Assembly: GCA_900100475.1 (NCBI GenBank)
Contig: FMTU01000004.1
Coordinates: 69,501 to 133,500 of the forward strand
Direction: 5' to 3'
Length of the DNA: 64,000 nt
From: Sphingobium faniae
Lineage (GTDB): Bacteria > Pseudomonadota > Alphaproteobacteria > Sphingomonadales > Sphingomonadaceae
Shown: piece after piece, positions 42,225 to 51,347 of the stretch
Position numbering within the stretch: the first letter of the stretch is position 1
Layout: each line of letters starts with the position of its first letter
Translations under genes and position numbers: made by a program
The notes under the pieces: model-generated
What the model was told of the DNA's origin: nothing
The model's database searches: none
The model's input: the letters and a program-made list of their open reading frames with translations, nothing else

Positions 42225-43799
42225 ATGACGACCACCATTCCCGCCCTTATGCGCGACGCGGCCGCACGCCAGGGGGATCGCCCCGCGCTCGTTTCGCAGA
42301 CCGACGGCGCGATCAGTTATCGCGAGCTTGATCGGCAGGCCGATCTGGTGGCCAAGGCGCTGATCGCCGATGGCGCCCGGCCAGGGGATCGCGCCGCCAT
42401 CTGGGCGCCCAATATGTGGGAATGGGTCGCAATCGCGATCGGCATCCAGCGCGCGGCCGGCGTCCTGGTGCCGCTCAATACCCGGCTCAAGGGTGGCGAG
42501 ATGTCGGACATCATCCGGCGCGGCCAGATCGTTCGCCTGTTTTCCATCGGCCGCTTCCTCAATCGCTATTATCCCGACATGCTGAAGGGCGAGGCCATGC
42601 CCGGCCTGCGCCGTCATATCGTCCTGCGCGCCACGCCGGACGAACTGGGGCAGGACGAAACGCGCTTCGAGGATTTCGTGGCGCTGGCGCAGGACACCAG
42701 CGATGCGGCGCTAGCCGAGCGCGAGGCGATGGTGAAACCCGACACGCTGGCCGACCTCATGTTCACATCGGGCACGACCGGCGCGCCCAAGGGAGCGTTA
42801 TTCGACCATCGCCGCTCGCTGGGCGGCGGGCAGGCCTGGGTCGACATCGCGCGACAGAGAGCGGACGACCGCTACGCCGCCTTCGGCCCCTTTTCCCACA
42901 ATGCCTCCTACAAGGCGGGCTGGGTCGCATCGCTGATCGCGGGCAGCACGCTTTACTGGCCCGAGGCCTATGACCCCGCCAGCGTGCTCGATCTGGTGGC
43001 GAAGAACCGCATCAGCGTGATGCCCGCGCCACCGACCGTGTTTCAGGAAATCCTCGCCTTTCCCACATGGCGCGACTGGGACATTTCAAGCTGGCGCTTC
43101 ATGTCGACCGGCTCCACCGTCGTGCCGATCGAACTGATGAAGCGGCTTCAGGCGGAAACCCCGATCCAGGAGATCACGACCGGCTATGGCATGACCGAAT
43201 GCTGCGGCTCGGCCACTCATACGCGGCCGGGCGACCCGATGGAGCGGATCGCCTATACCGTCGGCACCGCGCTGCCGGGCACCGAGATCCGGGTCGCCGG
43301 ACCGGATGGACGGCCCCTGCCGGTGGGCGAACCGGGCGAAGTGCTGATCCGCGATGGCAAGCTGCTGATCGAATATATGGATAATCCCGAAGCGACCCGC
43401 GCGACGCTGGACGCAGACGGTTGGCTGCATTCGGGCGATGTCGGCCGCCTGGACGCGGACGGTTATCTCAAGCTCACCGACAGGCTGAAGGACATGTATA
43501 TCGTCGGCGGCTTCAACGTCTATCCGGCCGAAATCGAAAAGCAGATGACCGGCCTGCCCGGCATCCACCAGTCCGCCATCATTGGCGTTCCCGACCAGCG
43601 GCTGGGCGAAGTGGGCCATGCCTTCATCGTCCGATCGGCCGGTTCCACCATCACGGCGGAGGAAGTGATCGGCTGGGCCAGAGCCAACCTCGCCAATTAC
43701 AAGGTGCCGCGCGGCGTCACCTTCCTGGATGCGTTGCCTATGAATTCCACCGGCAAGGTCATCAAGTTCGCGCTGAAGGAATTGCACAAGACCGCATGA
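42225..43799 (+). CDS. Acyl-CoA synthetase / AMP-dependent ligase (FadD3-like)
   Basis: 524 residues. P-loop TSGTTGAPKG at 181-190; YGMTEC; WLHSGDVGRLDADGYLKLTDR hinge; GGFNVYPAEIE; catalytic Lys511 in STGKVIKF. It is a paralogue of the ligase at 23019-24656 but lacks the extra insert near residue 140. AAAGG before the ATG at 42225 and loss of homology before it set the start; the open frame to 42051 is an artefact of GC content. It starts 116 bases after the MFS gene and has a terminator behind it. It would activate the acid made by the aldehyde dehydrogenase upstream. Confidence 0.93.
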   Translation: MTTTIPALMRDAAARQGDRPALVSQTDGAISYRELDRQADLVAKALIADGARPGDRAAIWAPNMWEWVAIAIGIQRAAGVLVPLNTRLKGGEMSDIIRRGQIVRLFSIGRFLNRYYPDMLKGEAMPGLRRHIVLRATPDELGQDETRFEDFVALAQDTSDAALAEREAMVKPDTLADLMFTSGTTGAPKGALFDHRRSLGGGQAWVDIARQRADDRYAAFGPFSHNASYKAGWVASLIAGSTLYWPEAYDPASVLDLVAKNRISVMPAPPTVFQEILAFPTWRDWDISSWRFMSTGSTVVPIELMKRLQAETPIQEITTGYGMTECCGSATHTRPGDPMERIAYTVGTALPGTEIRVAGPDGRPLPVGEPGEVLIRDGKLLIEYMDNPEATRATLDADGWLHSGDVGRLDADGYLKLTDRLKDMYIVGGFNVYPAEIEKQMTGLPGIHQSAIIGVPDQRLGEVGHAFIVRSAGSTITAEEVIGWARANLANYKVPRGVTFLDALPMNSTGKVIKFALKELHKTA

Positions 43800-43807
43800 A
43801 CGGGGAA

Positions 43808-43836
43808 AGGCGCACACGCCGGCGCGCCTCTTTTTT
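43808..43836 (+). terminator. Rho-independent terminator after the acyl-CoA synthetase
   Basis: AGGCGC (43808-43813) pairs with GCGCCT (43824-43829), then six T at 43831-43836. The 6-bp stem is short but GC-rich. It separates the 38456-43799 operon from the NmrA-like gene. Confidence 0.6.
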
Positions 43837-43883
43837 CGCCAACCAACCCAAACGATCGTATGGGAGTGATGAAGGAGACGGGC

Positions 43884-44804
43884 GTGACGATAGTGGTGAC
43901 AGGCGCCACAGGGACGCAGGGCGGCGCAGTGGCGCGGGCGCTGCTGGCGCGCGGCAAGCCGGTGCGGACGCTGGTCCGCGATCCCGATGCACCGGCGGCG
44001 CGCGCGCTGGCAAAGGCCGGTGCGATGCTGGCGGTCGGCTGTTATGAAGATAGCGCCTCGCTCCGCGCTGCGCTTGAAGGGGCCGACGCGCTCTTTTCCG
44101 TGCAGACCGCGCCGGGCATCGCACGCGACGCGGAAAGGGAGCAGGCGAGCGCCCTTGTCGACGCCGCGCGGGCCGAACATGTGTGTCATGTCGTCCACAG
44201 CTCCGTGTCCAACACCGGTGACTTTCGCGCCATGACGGGATGGGCGGAGGGCCGCTGGGAACCCAATTATTGGGAGAGCAAGGCAGACGCCGAAACCATG
44301 GTGCGCGATGCTGGCTTTCCATTCCACACCATCCTGCGCCCCGCTTTCATGATGGATAATTTCGCCATGCCCAAGGCCGCGTGGATGTTCCCGGACCTGG
44401 CCGAAGGCGCGATCCGCACGGCGGTCGCGCCCGATACGCCGATGGTGCTGGTCGCCGCGGAGGACATTGCGCGGACGGCCTGCGCCGCCTTCGATGCGCC
44501 CGATGCCTTCACCGGGCAGGCGATCGAACTGGCCGGAGACCTGCTGACGCCGCCGCAGATCGCGGCTGCCATCGCGACGGTGAAGGGCATGGCAGTAGTC
44601 GCCGAGACGTGGGATGCCGAAACGCTGATCGCCCGCGGCCAGCATGACGGATGGGTCCGCACGCAGCAATGGATGAACATCGTCAATTACCCCGCCCGCC
44701 CCGAAGAGATGCGCGACCGGGGCATCGAACCGACCCGCTTCGCCGACTGGGCGCGGCGGCATGCGGACATCATCATCGTCGACACCGCCACAAAGAGGGC
44801 CTGA
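43884..44804 (+). CDS. NmrA-like NAD(P)-binding protein
   Basis: 306 residues, atypical SDR/NmrA fold. The N-terminus MTIVVTGATGTQGG has the nucleotide motif GATGTQGG. The protein lacks the classical SDR YxxxK, so it may be a redox sensor or an isomerase/reductase of the NmrA type. GTG at 43884 with AAGGAG six bases upstream is preferred; ATG codons at 43860 and 43869 would add a poor tail. The next gene, an aldo/keto reductase, follows after 2 bases. Probably first gene of the unit to 46920. Confidence 0.85.
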   Translation: MTIVVTGATGTQGGAVARALLARGKPVRTLVRDPDAPAARALAKAGAMLAVGCYEDSASLRAALEGADALFSVQTAPGIARDAEREQASALVDAARAEHVCHVVHSSVSNTGDFRAMTGWAEGRWEPNYWESKADAETMVRDAGFPFHTILRPAFMMDNFAMPKAAWMFPDLAEGAIRTAVAPDTPMVLVAAEDIARTACAAFDAPDAFTGQAIELAGDLLTPPQIAAAIATVKGMAVVAETWDAETLIARGQHDGWVRTQQWMNIVNYPARPEEMRDRGIEPTRFADWARRHADIIIVDTATKRA

Positions 44805-44806
44805 AC

Positions 44807-45772
44807 ATGCAACGCCGTTCCCTGTCATCCGCCGTTTCCATCGCCCCGGTCATGCTGGGCACCAATATCTTCGGGCTGGTCGGCGACGAGGCCGGCGCCC
44901 ACCGCATCCTCGACCGCTTCGTCGAACGCGGCTTCAACGCGGTGGATACCGCCGACAGCTATCCGCATTATACGATGACCGGAAAGCCCGGCCCCAATGG
45001 CGCGTTGTCGGAGGAGATCATCGGCAACTGGATCGCGAAGACCGGCCGCCGCGACGAACTCGCCCTGTCCACCAAGGTTGGAGAGTGGCAGGCCCGCCCC
45101 GGCCTCTCCGCCGCCAATATCGAGGCAGCGGTCGAGGACAGCCTGCGCCGCCTGAAAACCGATTATATCGACATCTATTTTGCTCATGTCGCCGACCCGC
45201 AAACGCCGCAGGAGGAAACGATGCGCGCCTTCGACCGGCTGGTGACGAGCGGCAAGGTCAGGACATTGGGCGCGTCGCACTATCCGGCGCCGCTGCTGGA
45301 GGAGGCGCTGGCGGTGTCGCGGGACAATGGCCTCGCCCGCTATGAGGTGTTGCAGCCGGGCTACAACCTGCACGACCGCGAACCGTTTGAGAGCCTGCTG
45401 CGCCCCATTGTCGAGCGGCACGGCATGGGCGTCGTCCCCTATTTCGGGCTCGCCAGCGGTTTCCTGTCGGGCAAATATCGCACGCCCGCCGATCTGGAAG
45501 GCCGGATGCGCGGGGGAATGGTCGCCCATTATCTGACGCCGCGCGGCCTTGCTATACTCGACGCGCTGGACGATGTGGCGGTGCAGGTCGGCGCGACGCC
45601 GGCCAGGGTCGCCATCGCCTGGCTGATCGGCCAGCCGGGCATCACCGCGCCGATCGTCAGCGCCACCAGCATCGCCCAGCTCGATGAACTGCTCGACGCG
45701 GCCGACCTCACGCTGTCCGAGGGCCAGCTTTCGCTCCTTGATCGCGCCAGTGCGCCACCAGCGGCGGCCTGA
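44807..45772 (+). CDS. Aldo/keto reductase
   Basis: 321 residues, TIM-barrel NADPH reductase. Catalytic tetrad: Asp47 (NAVDTADSY), Tyr52, Lys90 (LSTKVG), His127 (IYFAHVADP). It reduces aldehydes or ketones, or runs in reverse. GAGGG eight bases before the ATG at 44807; the open frame to 44651 is in the NmrA gene. Four bases separate it from the VOC gene, so the four genes 43884-46920 form one tight unit. It resembles the YajO/general stress type by eye, not further assignable. Confidence 0.9.
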   Translation: MQRRSLSSAVSIAPVMLGTNIFGLVGDEAGAHRILDRFVERGFNAVDTADSYPHYTMTGKPGPNGALSEEIIGNWIAKTGRRDELALSTKVGEWQARPGLSAANIEAAVEDSLRRLKTDYIDIYFAHVADPQTPQEETMRAFDRLVTSGKVRTLGASHYPAPLLEEALAVSRDNGLARYEVLQPGYNLHDREPFESLLRPIVERHGMGVVPYFGLASGFLSGKYRTPADLEGRMRGGMVAHYLTPRGLAILDALDDVAVQVGATPARVAIAWLIGQPGITAPIVSATSIAQLDELLDAADLTLSEGQLSLLDRASAPPAAA

Positions 45773-45776
45773 AGCG

Positions 45777-46310
45777 ATGATCGCAGGCTATGGGCCGATC
45801 CGCCAGCTTGGCTATGTCGTGCGCGACCTGGAAGCGGCCATGGCGGTCTGGGCGGAGAGGCTGCGGATCGGGCCATGGTTTCACAATCCGCGCCTGCCGC
45901 TCGACGAATATCGGTTTCGCGGGGTCGCCTATGACGGCCTGGACATGGGCTATGCGCTGGCCAATTCAGGCGACATGCAGATCGAACTGATCCAGCAGCG
46001 TTGCGACACGCCCAGCCTCTATCGCGAATTTCTCGACCGGCATGGCGAAGGGTTGCAGCATGTCTGCGTCTGGCCGGAGGACTATGACGCGGTGCATGCG
46101 CGCGCCTGCGCCAACGGCCTCGTCCCCGTGCAGCAAGGGCGCGTGGCCGCCATCCGCTTCACCTATTTCGAGGATGTCGCGGGCGGCGACACCAGCCTTG
46201 AAATGTCGGAGATGGCGCCGATGCGCCGCCCCGGCATCGAACGGATCCGGGCGGCGGCGCAGCAATGGGACGGGCGAGATCCAGTGCGGCCCTATGCCAT
46301 CCGCCGATAG
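45777..46310 (+). CDS. VOC family protein (glyoxalase/epimerase-like)
   Basis: 177 residues. The metal positions read Gln10 (IRQLGYVVRD), Glu70 (MQIELIQQ), His95 (GLQHVCVW) and Glu142 (DTSLEMSE), the same Gln-Glu-His-Glu set as in the paralogue at 24702-25184 and in human glyoxalase I. IGPWFHNP is typical of the subfamily. It is followed by an overlapping TetR regulator gene, so it may be part of a small self-regulated unit. Reaction unknown. Confidence 0.87.
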   Translation: MIAGYGPIRQLGYVVRDLEAAMAVWAERLRIGPWFHNPRLPLDEYRFRGVAYDGLDMGYALANSGDMQIELIQQRCDTPSLYREFLDRHGEGLQHVCVWPEDYDAVHARACANGLVPVQQGRVAAIRFTYFEDVAGGDTSLEMSEMAPMRRPGIERIRAAAQQWDGRDPVRPYAIRR

Positions 46311-46920
46311 TCCGCGACCCAGCGAAGGCGCCGCGCTGCTGGAGGGGATGTCGCCGCGTCGGCGGGAGATCGTGGCGTCGATCGCCACCGCCTTCGCCGC
46401 GCGCGGCTATCATGGCGTGGGAATGCGCGAACTGGCGCGCGAGCTGGGCCTCAATCAGGGCACGCTTTATCATCATTTCCCATCCAAGGATCATGCGCTG
46501 CTCGCCATCTGCCGGATCGGGCAGGGGGAAACGCATGGCAATGTCCGCGCGGTGCTGCGGGTCGAGGCGCTCTTCGCGGATCGGGTGCGCGGCCTGTTCG
46601 ACGCGCATCTGGCCTCGCTCGACCGGCTGGGCGATTATGTCGACGTGTTCACGGCTCAATGGGAAGCCGTGCCGCCGCCGCTCGCCGCGCCGCTGCGCGA
46701 GGGATGGGCCGCGACCCGCCGCCTGTTCCACCGGCTGTTCGAGGACGCGTTGGCTGCGGGCGAGATCGCACCCGGCACAGATCCCCATGACGCGATGCGC
46801 CTTCTGCTGGGCGTCTATCGCACCGCGAACGTCCTGCACCGCACCGGGCGCAAGGAAGAAATGCGGCCCTTCGTCACGCTGGCGACGGACGTGCTGGTGC
46901 GAGGCTTTGCGCGGACCTGA
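46294..46920 (+). CDS. TetR family transcriptional regulator
   Basis: 208 residues. Helix-turn-helix at about 25-70: IATAFAARGYHGVGMRELARELGLNQGTLYHHFPSKD. The C-terminal ligand domain is unlike known subfamilies. The start at 46294 overlaps the VOC gene by 17 bases with no good Shine-Dalgarno; an ATG at 46348 directly behind GGAGGGG is too close to use. It lies at the end of the unit, so it may control it by feedback, or be a regulator of the convergent metal-dependent hydrolase-like gene. Confidence 0.9.
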   Translation: MPSADSPRPSEGAALLEGMSPRRREIVASIATAFAARGYHGVGMRELARELGLNQGTLYHHFPSKDHALLAICRIGQGETHGNVRAVLRVEALFADRVRGLFDAHLASLDRLGDYVDVFTAQWEAVPPPLAAPLREGWAATRRLFHRLFEDALAAGEIAPGTDPHDAMRLLLGVYRTANVLHRTGRKEEMRPFVTLATDVLVRGFART

Positions 46921-46959
46921 CCTGCGCTCGCCGACCGATGCCGCCCCTCCGAAAGCATG

Positions 46960-47808
46960 TTACGCCGCCAATGGCTCCGGCTTTTCGAACTGGCGCAGAT
47001 AGTCGAACAAGCCGGGCGGGACCGGCTTCCTGCCCGGATTGTACCAGGGCAGCAGGTTCTTGAGCAATTGCGGGAAGAAGACCCGCCCCTGGAAGCGGTT
47101 CAGCGCCTTGATGTCGCGATCGAAGGCGGCTTTTTCGTCCTCCGTCATGCCTTGTTTGTCCTGTTCGACCATATAGGCGAACATCCGGCCCATATAGCCC
47201 CGCAGGTGCGCCATGGCATAGAGACAGCCATAGACGCGATAGAAATAGCCGTTCCAGATCTTTCCCCACAAGCTACGGCTATAGAGCCGGTGGAAGATCT
47301 GGAAGCAAACCTCGCGATGCTCGAACTCCTCGGCCATGTGCCATTTCCACAGCATCACGGCATTGGGATCGGCGCCCTCGATCAGCGCATCCATCCGTTC
47401 GAACCAGATGCCGCCCTGAACAGCGCCGAGCGCTTCGAAGCCATCGGCATAGGCGAGCATGAACTTGAGCGAACGGTTCTTCAGGAAGCCATCCAGATCG
47501 TCGGCCAGTTGCTTTTCAAACGCGGGAAGGCGTTCATAGCCCTGCGCGGCAATCACCTTGTTGAATTTCTGGTGCTGACGAAAATGCTGGGATTCCTGGC
47601 CGATGAAGGCGGCCACATCCTCGCGCATTTTCTCCGATCCGGCGGGCAGACGATCTATCGCCTGGTTCAGCACCTTGATGAGCCACGGTTCGACCGGCGC
47701 CGGGATGATCGAAGTCGCGTTCTGAAACTGGGCAAAGGCGATATTGGGTGCCCAATGCGCCCTGATCTTCGAAAAATCGATTCGCGGATAGCGTACGATC
47801 ATGCCCAT
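46960..47808 (-). CDS. Ferritin-like metal-dependent hydrolase (PF10118 type)
   Basis: 282 residues, mainly helical. Two conserved metal-site helices are visible: GQESQHFRQH (about 69-78) and MAEEFEHREV (about 157-167), the carboxylate-histidine pattern of a di-iron site. Members of this family are annotated as metal-dependent hydrolases, but the activity is not settled; a di-iron oxygenase role is possible. AAGGAAC before the ATG at 47808 fits. It is divergent from the epoxide hydrolase gene at 47981, which suggests a common promoter region. Confidence 0.8.
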   Translation of the reverse strand: MGMIVRYPRIDFSKIRAHWAPNIAFAQFQNATSIIPAPVEPWLIKVLNQAIDRLPAGSEKMREDVAAFIGQESQHFRQHQKFNKVIAAQGYERLPAFEKQLADDLDGFLKNRSLKFMLAYADGFEALGAVQGGIWFERMDALIEGADPNAVMLWKWHMAEEFEHREVCFQIFHRLYSRSLWGKIWNGYFYRVYGCLYAMAHLRGYMGRMFAYMVEQDKQGMTEDEKAAFDRDIKALNRFQGRVFFPQLLKNLLPWYNPGRKPVPPGLFDYLRQFEKPEPLAA

Positions 47809-47980
47809 GAATTGTTCCTTCCTCCCGCCATTCCATCATTGGATACGCTATCGTACCACAGGGTGCCGAATCTTGTCACAGGCTCTTTCCGTCCGATCAC
47901 GGCTGTGATGCATCGGCCGGTGGATATCCGCTGGCGGGCAGGGACGATTAAGAAAGACGCATAGTTCAGAGGAGAGGCCC

Positions 47981-49084
47981 GTGACCCCGACCCCCTTTCG
48001 CATCGACGTGCCGCAGGCTGTGCTCGACCGCATCCAGTTCCGGCTGGCCGATAGCCGCATCGGCTACATGCCCGACGACCCGGACCAGTGGAAATATGGC
48101 ATGGATGCGCGCTATCTGGCCGAACTGGTCGACTATTGGCGCACGGACTATGACTGGCGGGCGGAGGAGGAGAAGCTCAACCGCTGGCCGCAGTTCATGG
48201 CCGAGGTCGATGGCATCCCGATCCATTTCTACCATGTGCAGGGCGACGGGAGGCACAAGCTGCCGATCCTGCTGACCCATGGCTGGCCCGGATCGGTGGT
48301 CGAGTTTCAGGATGTCATCCCGCTGCTGGTCGAGGCGGGCTTTTCCGTCGTGGTGCCTTCGCTGCCCGGCTATGGCTGGTCGGGCCGCCCACCCCGGCCG
48401 ATCGGCCAGGCTCGCGTCGCCGCGCTGTGGCGTACGCTGATGGTCGATGTGCTGGGCTATCCCCGTTTCTTCGCGCAGGGGGGCGACTGGGGATCGGCGG
48501 TGACGGTGCAATTGGGCATCACCCATGTCGATGTGGTCGCGGCGATCCACCTGAATTTCTTCATGGCGCCGCTGCCGGACCCCGATGCCGACGCCGAACT
48601 GCTCGACTATTGGGCCAAGGTGCGCGCGGTGACCGAGGCGGAAAGCGGATATCATCACGAGCAGGCCACCAAGCCGCAGACGATCGGCCTTGCCCTGCAC
48701 GACAATCCGGTCGGCTGGGCGGCATGGGTGGTGGAGAAATTCTGGCGCTGGGGCGACACGAAGGGCGATGTCGAGAGCCGGTTCAGCAAGGATCATCTCA
48801 TCACCAACCTCATGTCCTATCTGGTCACGGACAATGTGATGGCGTCGCTCTGGATGTATTACGGCATGCATGGCGACGCAATCGCGCCCGGCCCGGTGAC
48901 GGTGCCGACCGCTCTCGCCCATTTCCCCGGCGAATTCTATCCGATGCCCAGTCGCGCGCTGGCCGAGCGGCAGCATAATGTCGCGCGCATGACGAAGATG
49001 GAGGCTGGCGGCCATTTCGCCGCGATGGAGGAGCCGCAGGCTTTCGCCCGCGATGTCATCGCCTTTTTCGGGAGCCTGAAATGA
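47981..49084 (+). CDS. Epoxide hydrolase family protein (N-terminal EHN domain)
   Basis: 367 residues, alpha/beta hydrolase with the N-terminal epoxide hydrolase (EHN) region WPQFMAEVDGIPIHFYHV. Oxyanion motif HGWPGS (100-105), nucleophile Asp169 in GGDWGS, and the catalytic His345 in GGHFAAMEEP. It opens an epoxide to a diol through an ester intermediate, as in microsomal-type enzymes acting on hydrophobic epoxides. The start is GTG at 47981 after GAGGAGAGG. It ends with ATGA overlapping the next crotonase gene. The P450 at 1-606 could supply an epoxide, but this is a guess. Confidence 0.93.
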   Translation: MTPTPFRIDVPQAVLDRIQFRLADSRIGYMPDDPDQWKYGMDARYLAELVDYWRTDYDWRAEEEKLNRWPQFMAEVDGIPIHFYHVQGDGRHKLPILLTHGWPGSVVEFQDVIPLLVEAGFSVVVPSLPGYGWSGRPPRPIGQARVAALWRTLMVDVLGYPRFFAQGGDWGSAVTVQLGITHVDVVAAIHLNFFMAPLPDPDADAELLDYWAKVRAVTEAESGYHHEQATKPQTIGLALHDNPVGWAAWVVEKFWRWGDTKGDVESRFSKDHLITNLMSYLVTDNVMASLWMYYGMHGDAIAPGPVTVPTALAHFPGEFYPMPSRALAERQHNVARMTKMEAGGHFAAMEEPQAFARDVIAFFGSLK

Positions 49085-49818
49085 CCGACGTCCTGCTCGT
49101 CGAGGAACCCGCCGAAGGCATCCTGCTGCTGAGGCTCAACCGCCCGGCGCAGCGCAACGCCATCGACGTCGCGCTGCTCGACGCCATGAACGCGGCGTTC
49201 GATGATTTCACGGCGAAGGGCCGCTGGCGCGCAGCGGTGCTGACCGGCACCGCGCCGGCTTTCTGCGCGGGGCTGGACCTCAAGACCTTTTCCGCGCCCG
49301 ACGCGCCGCGCGCCGCCGTCACCGCGCTGATCCAGCGCGTGCCTCATCTGGGCAAGCCGATCATCGCGGCGGTGGGCGGCGCGGCCTATACCGGCGGACT
49401 CGAACTGGCGCTGAGCTGCGACTTCATCCTGGCGAGCGAGGGCGCGCGCTTTGCCGATACCCATGCGAAGATCGGCGCGCTGTCGGGCAGCGGCATGGGA
49501 TCGCGCCTGCCCCATGCCGTGGGCGCGCGCTTCGCCCGGCAAATGATGCTGAGTTGCATGCCCATTGACGCGGCAACCGCCCTGCGTGTCGGCCTCATCA
49601 ACGAACTGCTGCCCGCCGACGGCCTGCTGCCGCGCGCGGTCGAGGTCGCGATGGCGATCGCGGCGCATGATCCTGGTCTGATCCGCATCGCCAAGGGGGT
49701 GATCGACCGCGGGTCCGAAACGACGCTGGCCGAGGCGTTGGCTATCGAGACGCACGCGCTGGAAAAGCGCAAGGCTGAAGGCGCGATGACCTGGAACAGG
49801 ACGCCGTCCCCGCAATAA
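49081..49818 (+). CDS. Enoyl-CoA hydratase/isomerase family protein
   Basis: 245-residue crotonase. The first hydratase glutamate is kept (Glu108 in GGLELALSCD), but the second (rat Glu164) is His128 (ADTHAKIG). It overlaps the epoxide hydrolase gene by 4 bases (ATGA), so both are made together. The single glutamate suggests isomerase or a related reaction rather than simple hydration. A hairpin follows. Confidence 0.88.
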   Translation: MTDVLLVEEPAEGILLLRLNRPAQRNAIDVALLDAMNAAFDDFTAKGRWRAAVLTGTAPAFCAGLDLKTFSAPDAPRAAVTALIQRVPHLGKPIIAAVGGAAYTGGLELALSCDFILASEGARFADTHAKIGALSGSGMGSRLPHAVGARFARQMMLSCMPIDAATALRVGLINELLPADGLLPRAVEVAMAIAAHDPGLIRIAKGVIDRGSETTLAEALAIETHALEKRKAEGAMTWNRTPSPQ

Positions 49819-49878
49819 ACCGGCGCTCATAGCCGGAGCATGGCGGCACGATTCAACAGCCGATCCGCCTCCCCCCAT

Positions 49879-49935
49879 GCAGGGACAGGAAAGGGGGCAG
49901 GCCCCAAAGGCCCACCCCCCTTCCTGTCCCCCTGC
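49879..49935. terminator. Long hairpin between convergent genes
   Basis: GCAGGGACAGGAA (49879-49891) pairs with 49921-49935 with two extra bases, and GC-rich inner parts extend the structure. It lies between the crotonase stop (49818) and the amidohydrolase stop (49945). No T run, so a Rho-independent signal is not certain. Confidence 0.45.
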
Positions 49936-49944
49936 CTGATCGCG

Positions 49945-51051
49945 TCAGATGCCCCAGACCTGCGCGGCGGTTTCGCCCAACACCTTGCGCGCGGCGGGTT
50001 CGCCGATCGTGTCGAAGATGCGCTTCATGATGGCGTCGGCGCTGCCCATCACGCCTTCGGGATGGGGATAATCGGTCGACCACATCACCCGGCCTTCACC
50101 GATACGGGCGATATTCTCCATCGCCACATCGTCTTCCATGAAAGTCGTGTAGCAGTGGTTGTGCCAATACCAGCTAGGCTTGTGCATCAGCTTGGGCCGC
50201 AGTTCGGTCGCATAATCGCGCGCGACCTTGTCGGCATTTTCCAATGTCCCCGGCACCCAGCTTGCGCCGCCTTCGGTGAAGATCACCCGCAGGCCGGGGA
50301 AACGGTCGAACACGCCGGAAAAGACAAGCTGCCCGAACAGGCCCGTGAAGGGCATCAGATTGGCGTTGAGGTTCGCGCCCAGCGAACCGCGCCCGCTATA
50401 CTGGATATAGGCGCCGATGTGGAAGGACACCGGAAAGCCGCTATCCTGAATCGCTTCCCAGAGGGGGTCCATGTCCTTGCTGTTGTAGCGCACGCCCTTC
50501 GGGCTCACCGGGATGTCGATCGCCTTGTAGCCCAGTTGCTTGAGCTTCTGGAGATAGTCCTTCGTGCGTTCCGGCCACAGAAAGGTCGGCAGCAGCGCGA
50601 CCGGAAACAGCCGGTCGGGCGCGGCCTCCTTCCATTCGGCCTGCCATTCGTTGCACACGTCGACGCAGCGATACCAGAATTCCTTGTCCGGCATGCGGAT
50701 AAGGCTGTTGAGGCGGCCGTGATACAGGATGGAGGCGTCGACACCTTCCGCATCCATGTCGGCCAGGCGCTTGTCCACGTCCCAAAACCCCTCGCGCCCT
50801 TCTGGGAAAGTCGGCGGCAGGCCGGGGACGTCATAATTCTGGCCGTCCACTTCCAGATGGAAGCCGGTTTCGTCCTTCCAATATTTCGGCGCGCGATCCT
50901 TGTCCGCGCCCTTCAGCCGATCTTCCCACAGGCCCGGCTCCTCGATCAGATGATCGTCGCTGGAAATGACGCGCATGCCAGCGGGTCTTTCCCAGGAAAG
51001 GGCCGGCATGACCCGATCCTTGGGCCATGGCGTGGCGGTGAAGTCGTTCAT
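49945..51051 (-). CDS. Amidohydrolase family protein (COG2159 / amidohydrolase-2 type)
   Basis: 368 residues. N-terminal metal motif SSDDHLIEEP (30-39) has Asp-His instead of the usual Asp-x-His; the C-terminal STDYPHPEG has the metal Asp. Family members include decarboxylases and hydrolases of ring-cleavage products. A relative is at 21096-22322. AGGAACAG before the ATG is a reasonable Shine-Dalgarno. It is divergent from the TauD-type dioxygenase, with two inverted repeats in the 296-base promoter region. Confidence 0.85.
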   Translation of the reverse strand: MNDFTATPWPKDRVMPALSWERPAGMRVISSDDHLIEEPGLWEDRLKGADKDRAPKYWKDETGFHLEVDGQNYDVPGLPPTFPEGREGFWDVDKRLADMDAEGVDASILYHGRLNSLIRMPDKEFWYRCVDVCNEWQAEWKEAAPDRLFPVALLPTFLWPERTKDYLQKLKQLGYKAIDIPVSPKGVRYNSKDMDPLWEAIQDSGFPVSFHIGAYIQYSGRGSLGANLNANLMPFTGLFGQLVFSGVFDRFPGLRVIFTEGGASWVPGTLENADKVARDYATELRPKLMHKPSWYWHNHCYTTFMEDDVAMENIARIGEGRVMWSTDYPHPEGVMGSADAIMKRIFDTIGEPAARKVLGETAAQVWGI

Positions 51052-51182
51052 CCTGTTCTGTTCCTTCCGTGACGATCATCGCTGGACAGCGGTCAGCTTC
51101 TTGTTCCCGAACCGCAGTCTTCGGCCCCGCTTATAGCATGGCCGGCGCGCTCGGCTCCGGTGTCACCACCCCACAGCCCATG

Positions 51183-51200
51183 TCATCAGAACTCTGATGA
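51183..51200. promoter_or_regulatory. Inverted repeat in the divergent promoter region, site 1
   Basis: TCATCAGA and TCTGATGA are perfect 8-bp arms around AC. It lies 132 bases upstream of the amidohydrolase start and 148 bases upstream of the dioxygenase start. Confidence 0.5.
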
Positions 51201-51223
51201 GTCGCATGCACCGCCGTTCATTA

Positions 51224-51238
51224 TTCAATATTATTGAA
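51224..51238. promoter_or_regulatory. Inverted repeat in the divergent promoter region, site 2
   Basis: TTCAATA and TATTGAA are perfect 7-bp arms around T, in AT-rich sequence unlike the surroundings. It may be an operator or promoter element for the dioxygenase gene at 51348. Confidence 0.5.
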
Positions 51239-51347
51239 CAGTATTTTCGAAATTTGCCGAATTATTCGATCAATCCCTGGGGTCTATAATGCTCTTCCTC
51301 AGCCTGACCCGCATGATCGGGCCGGGCATGCATGCGAGGAGAGGGTT

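Noticed and set aside
47809..47980. Repeated ATCGTAC between the ferritin-like and epoxide hydrolase genes
   Set aside because: Short, with only 4-5-base arms, and one copy lies in coding sequence; too weak for an operator.
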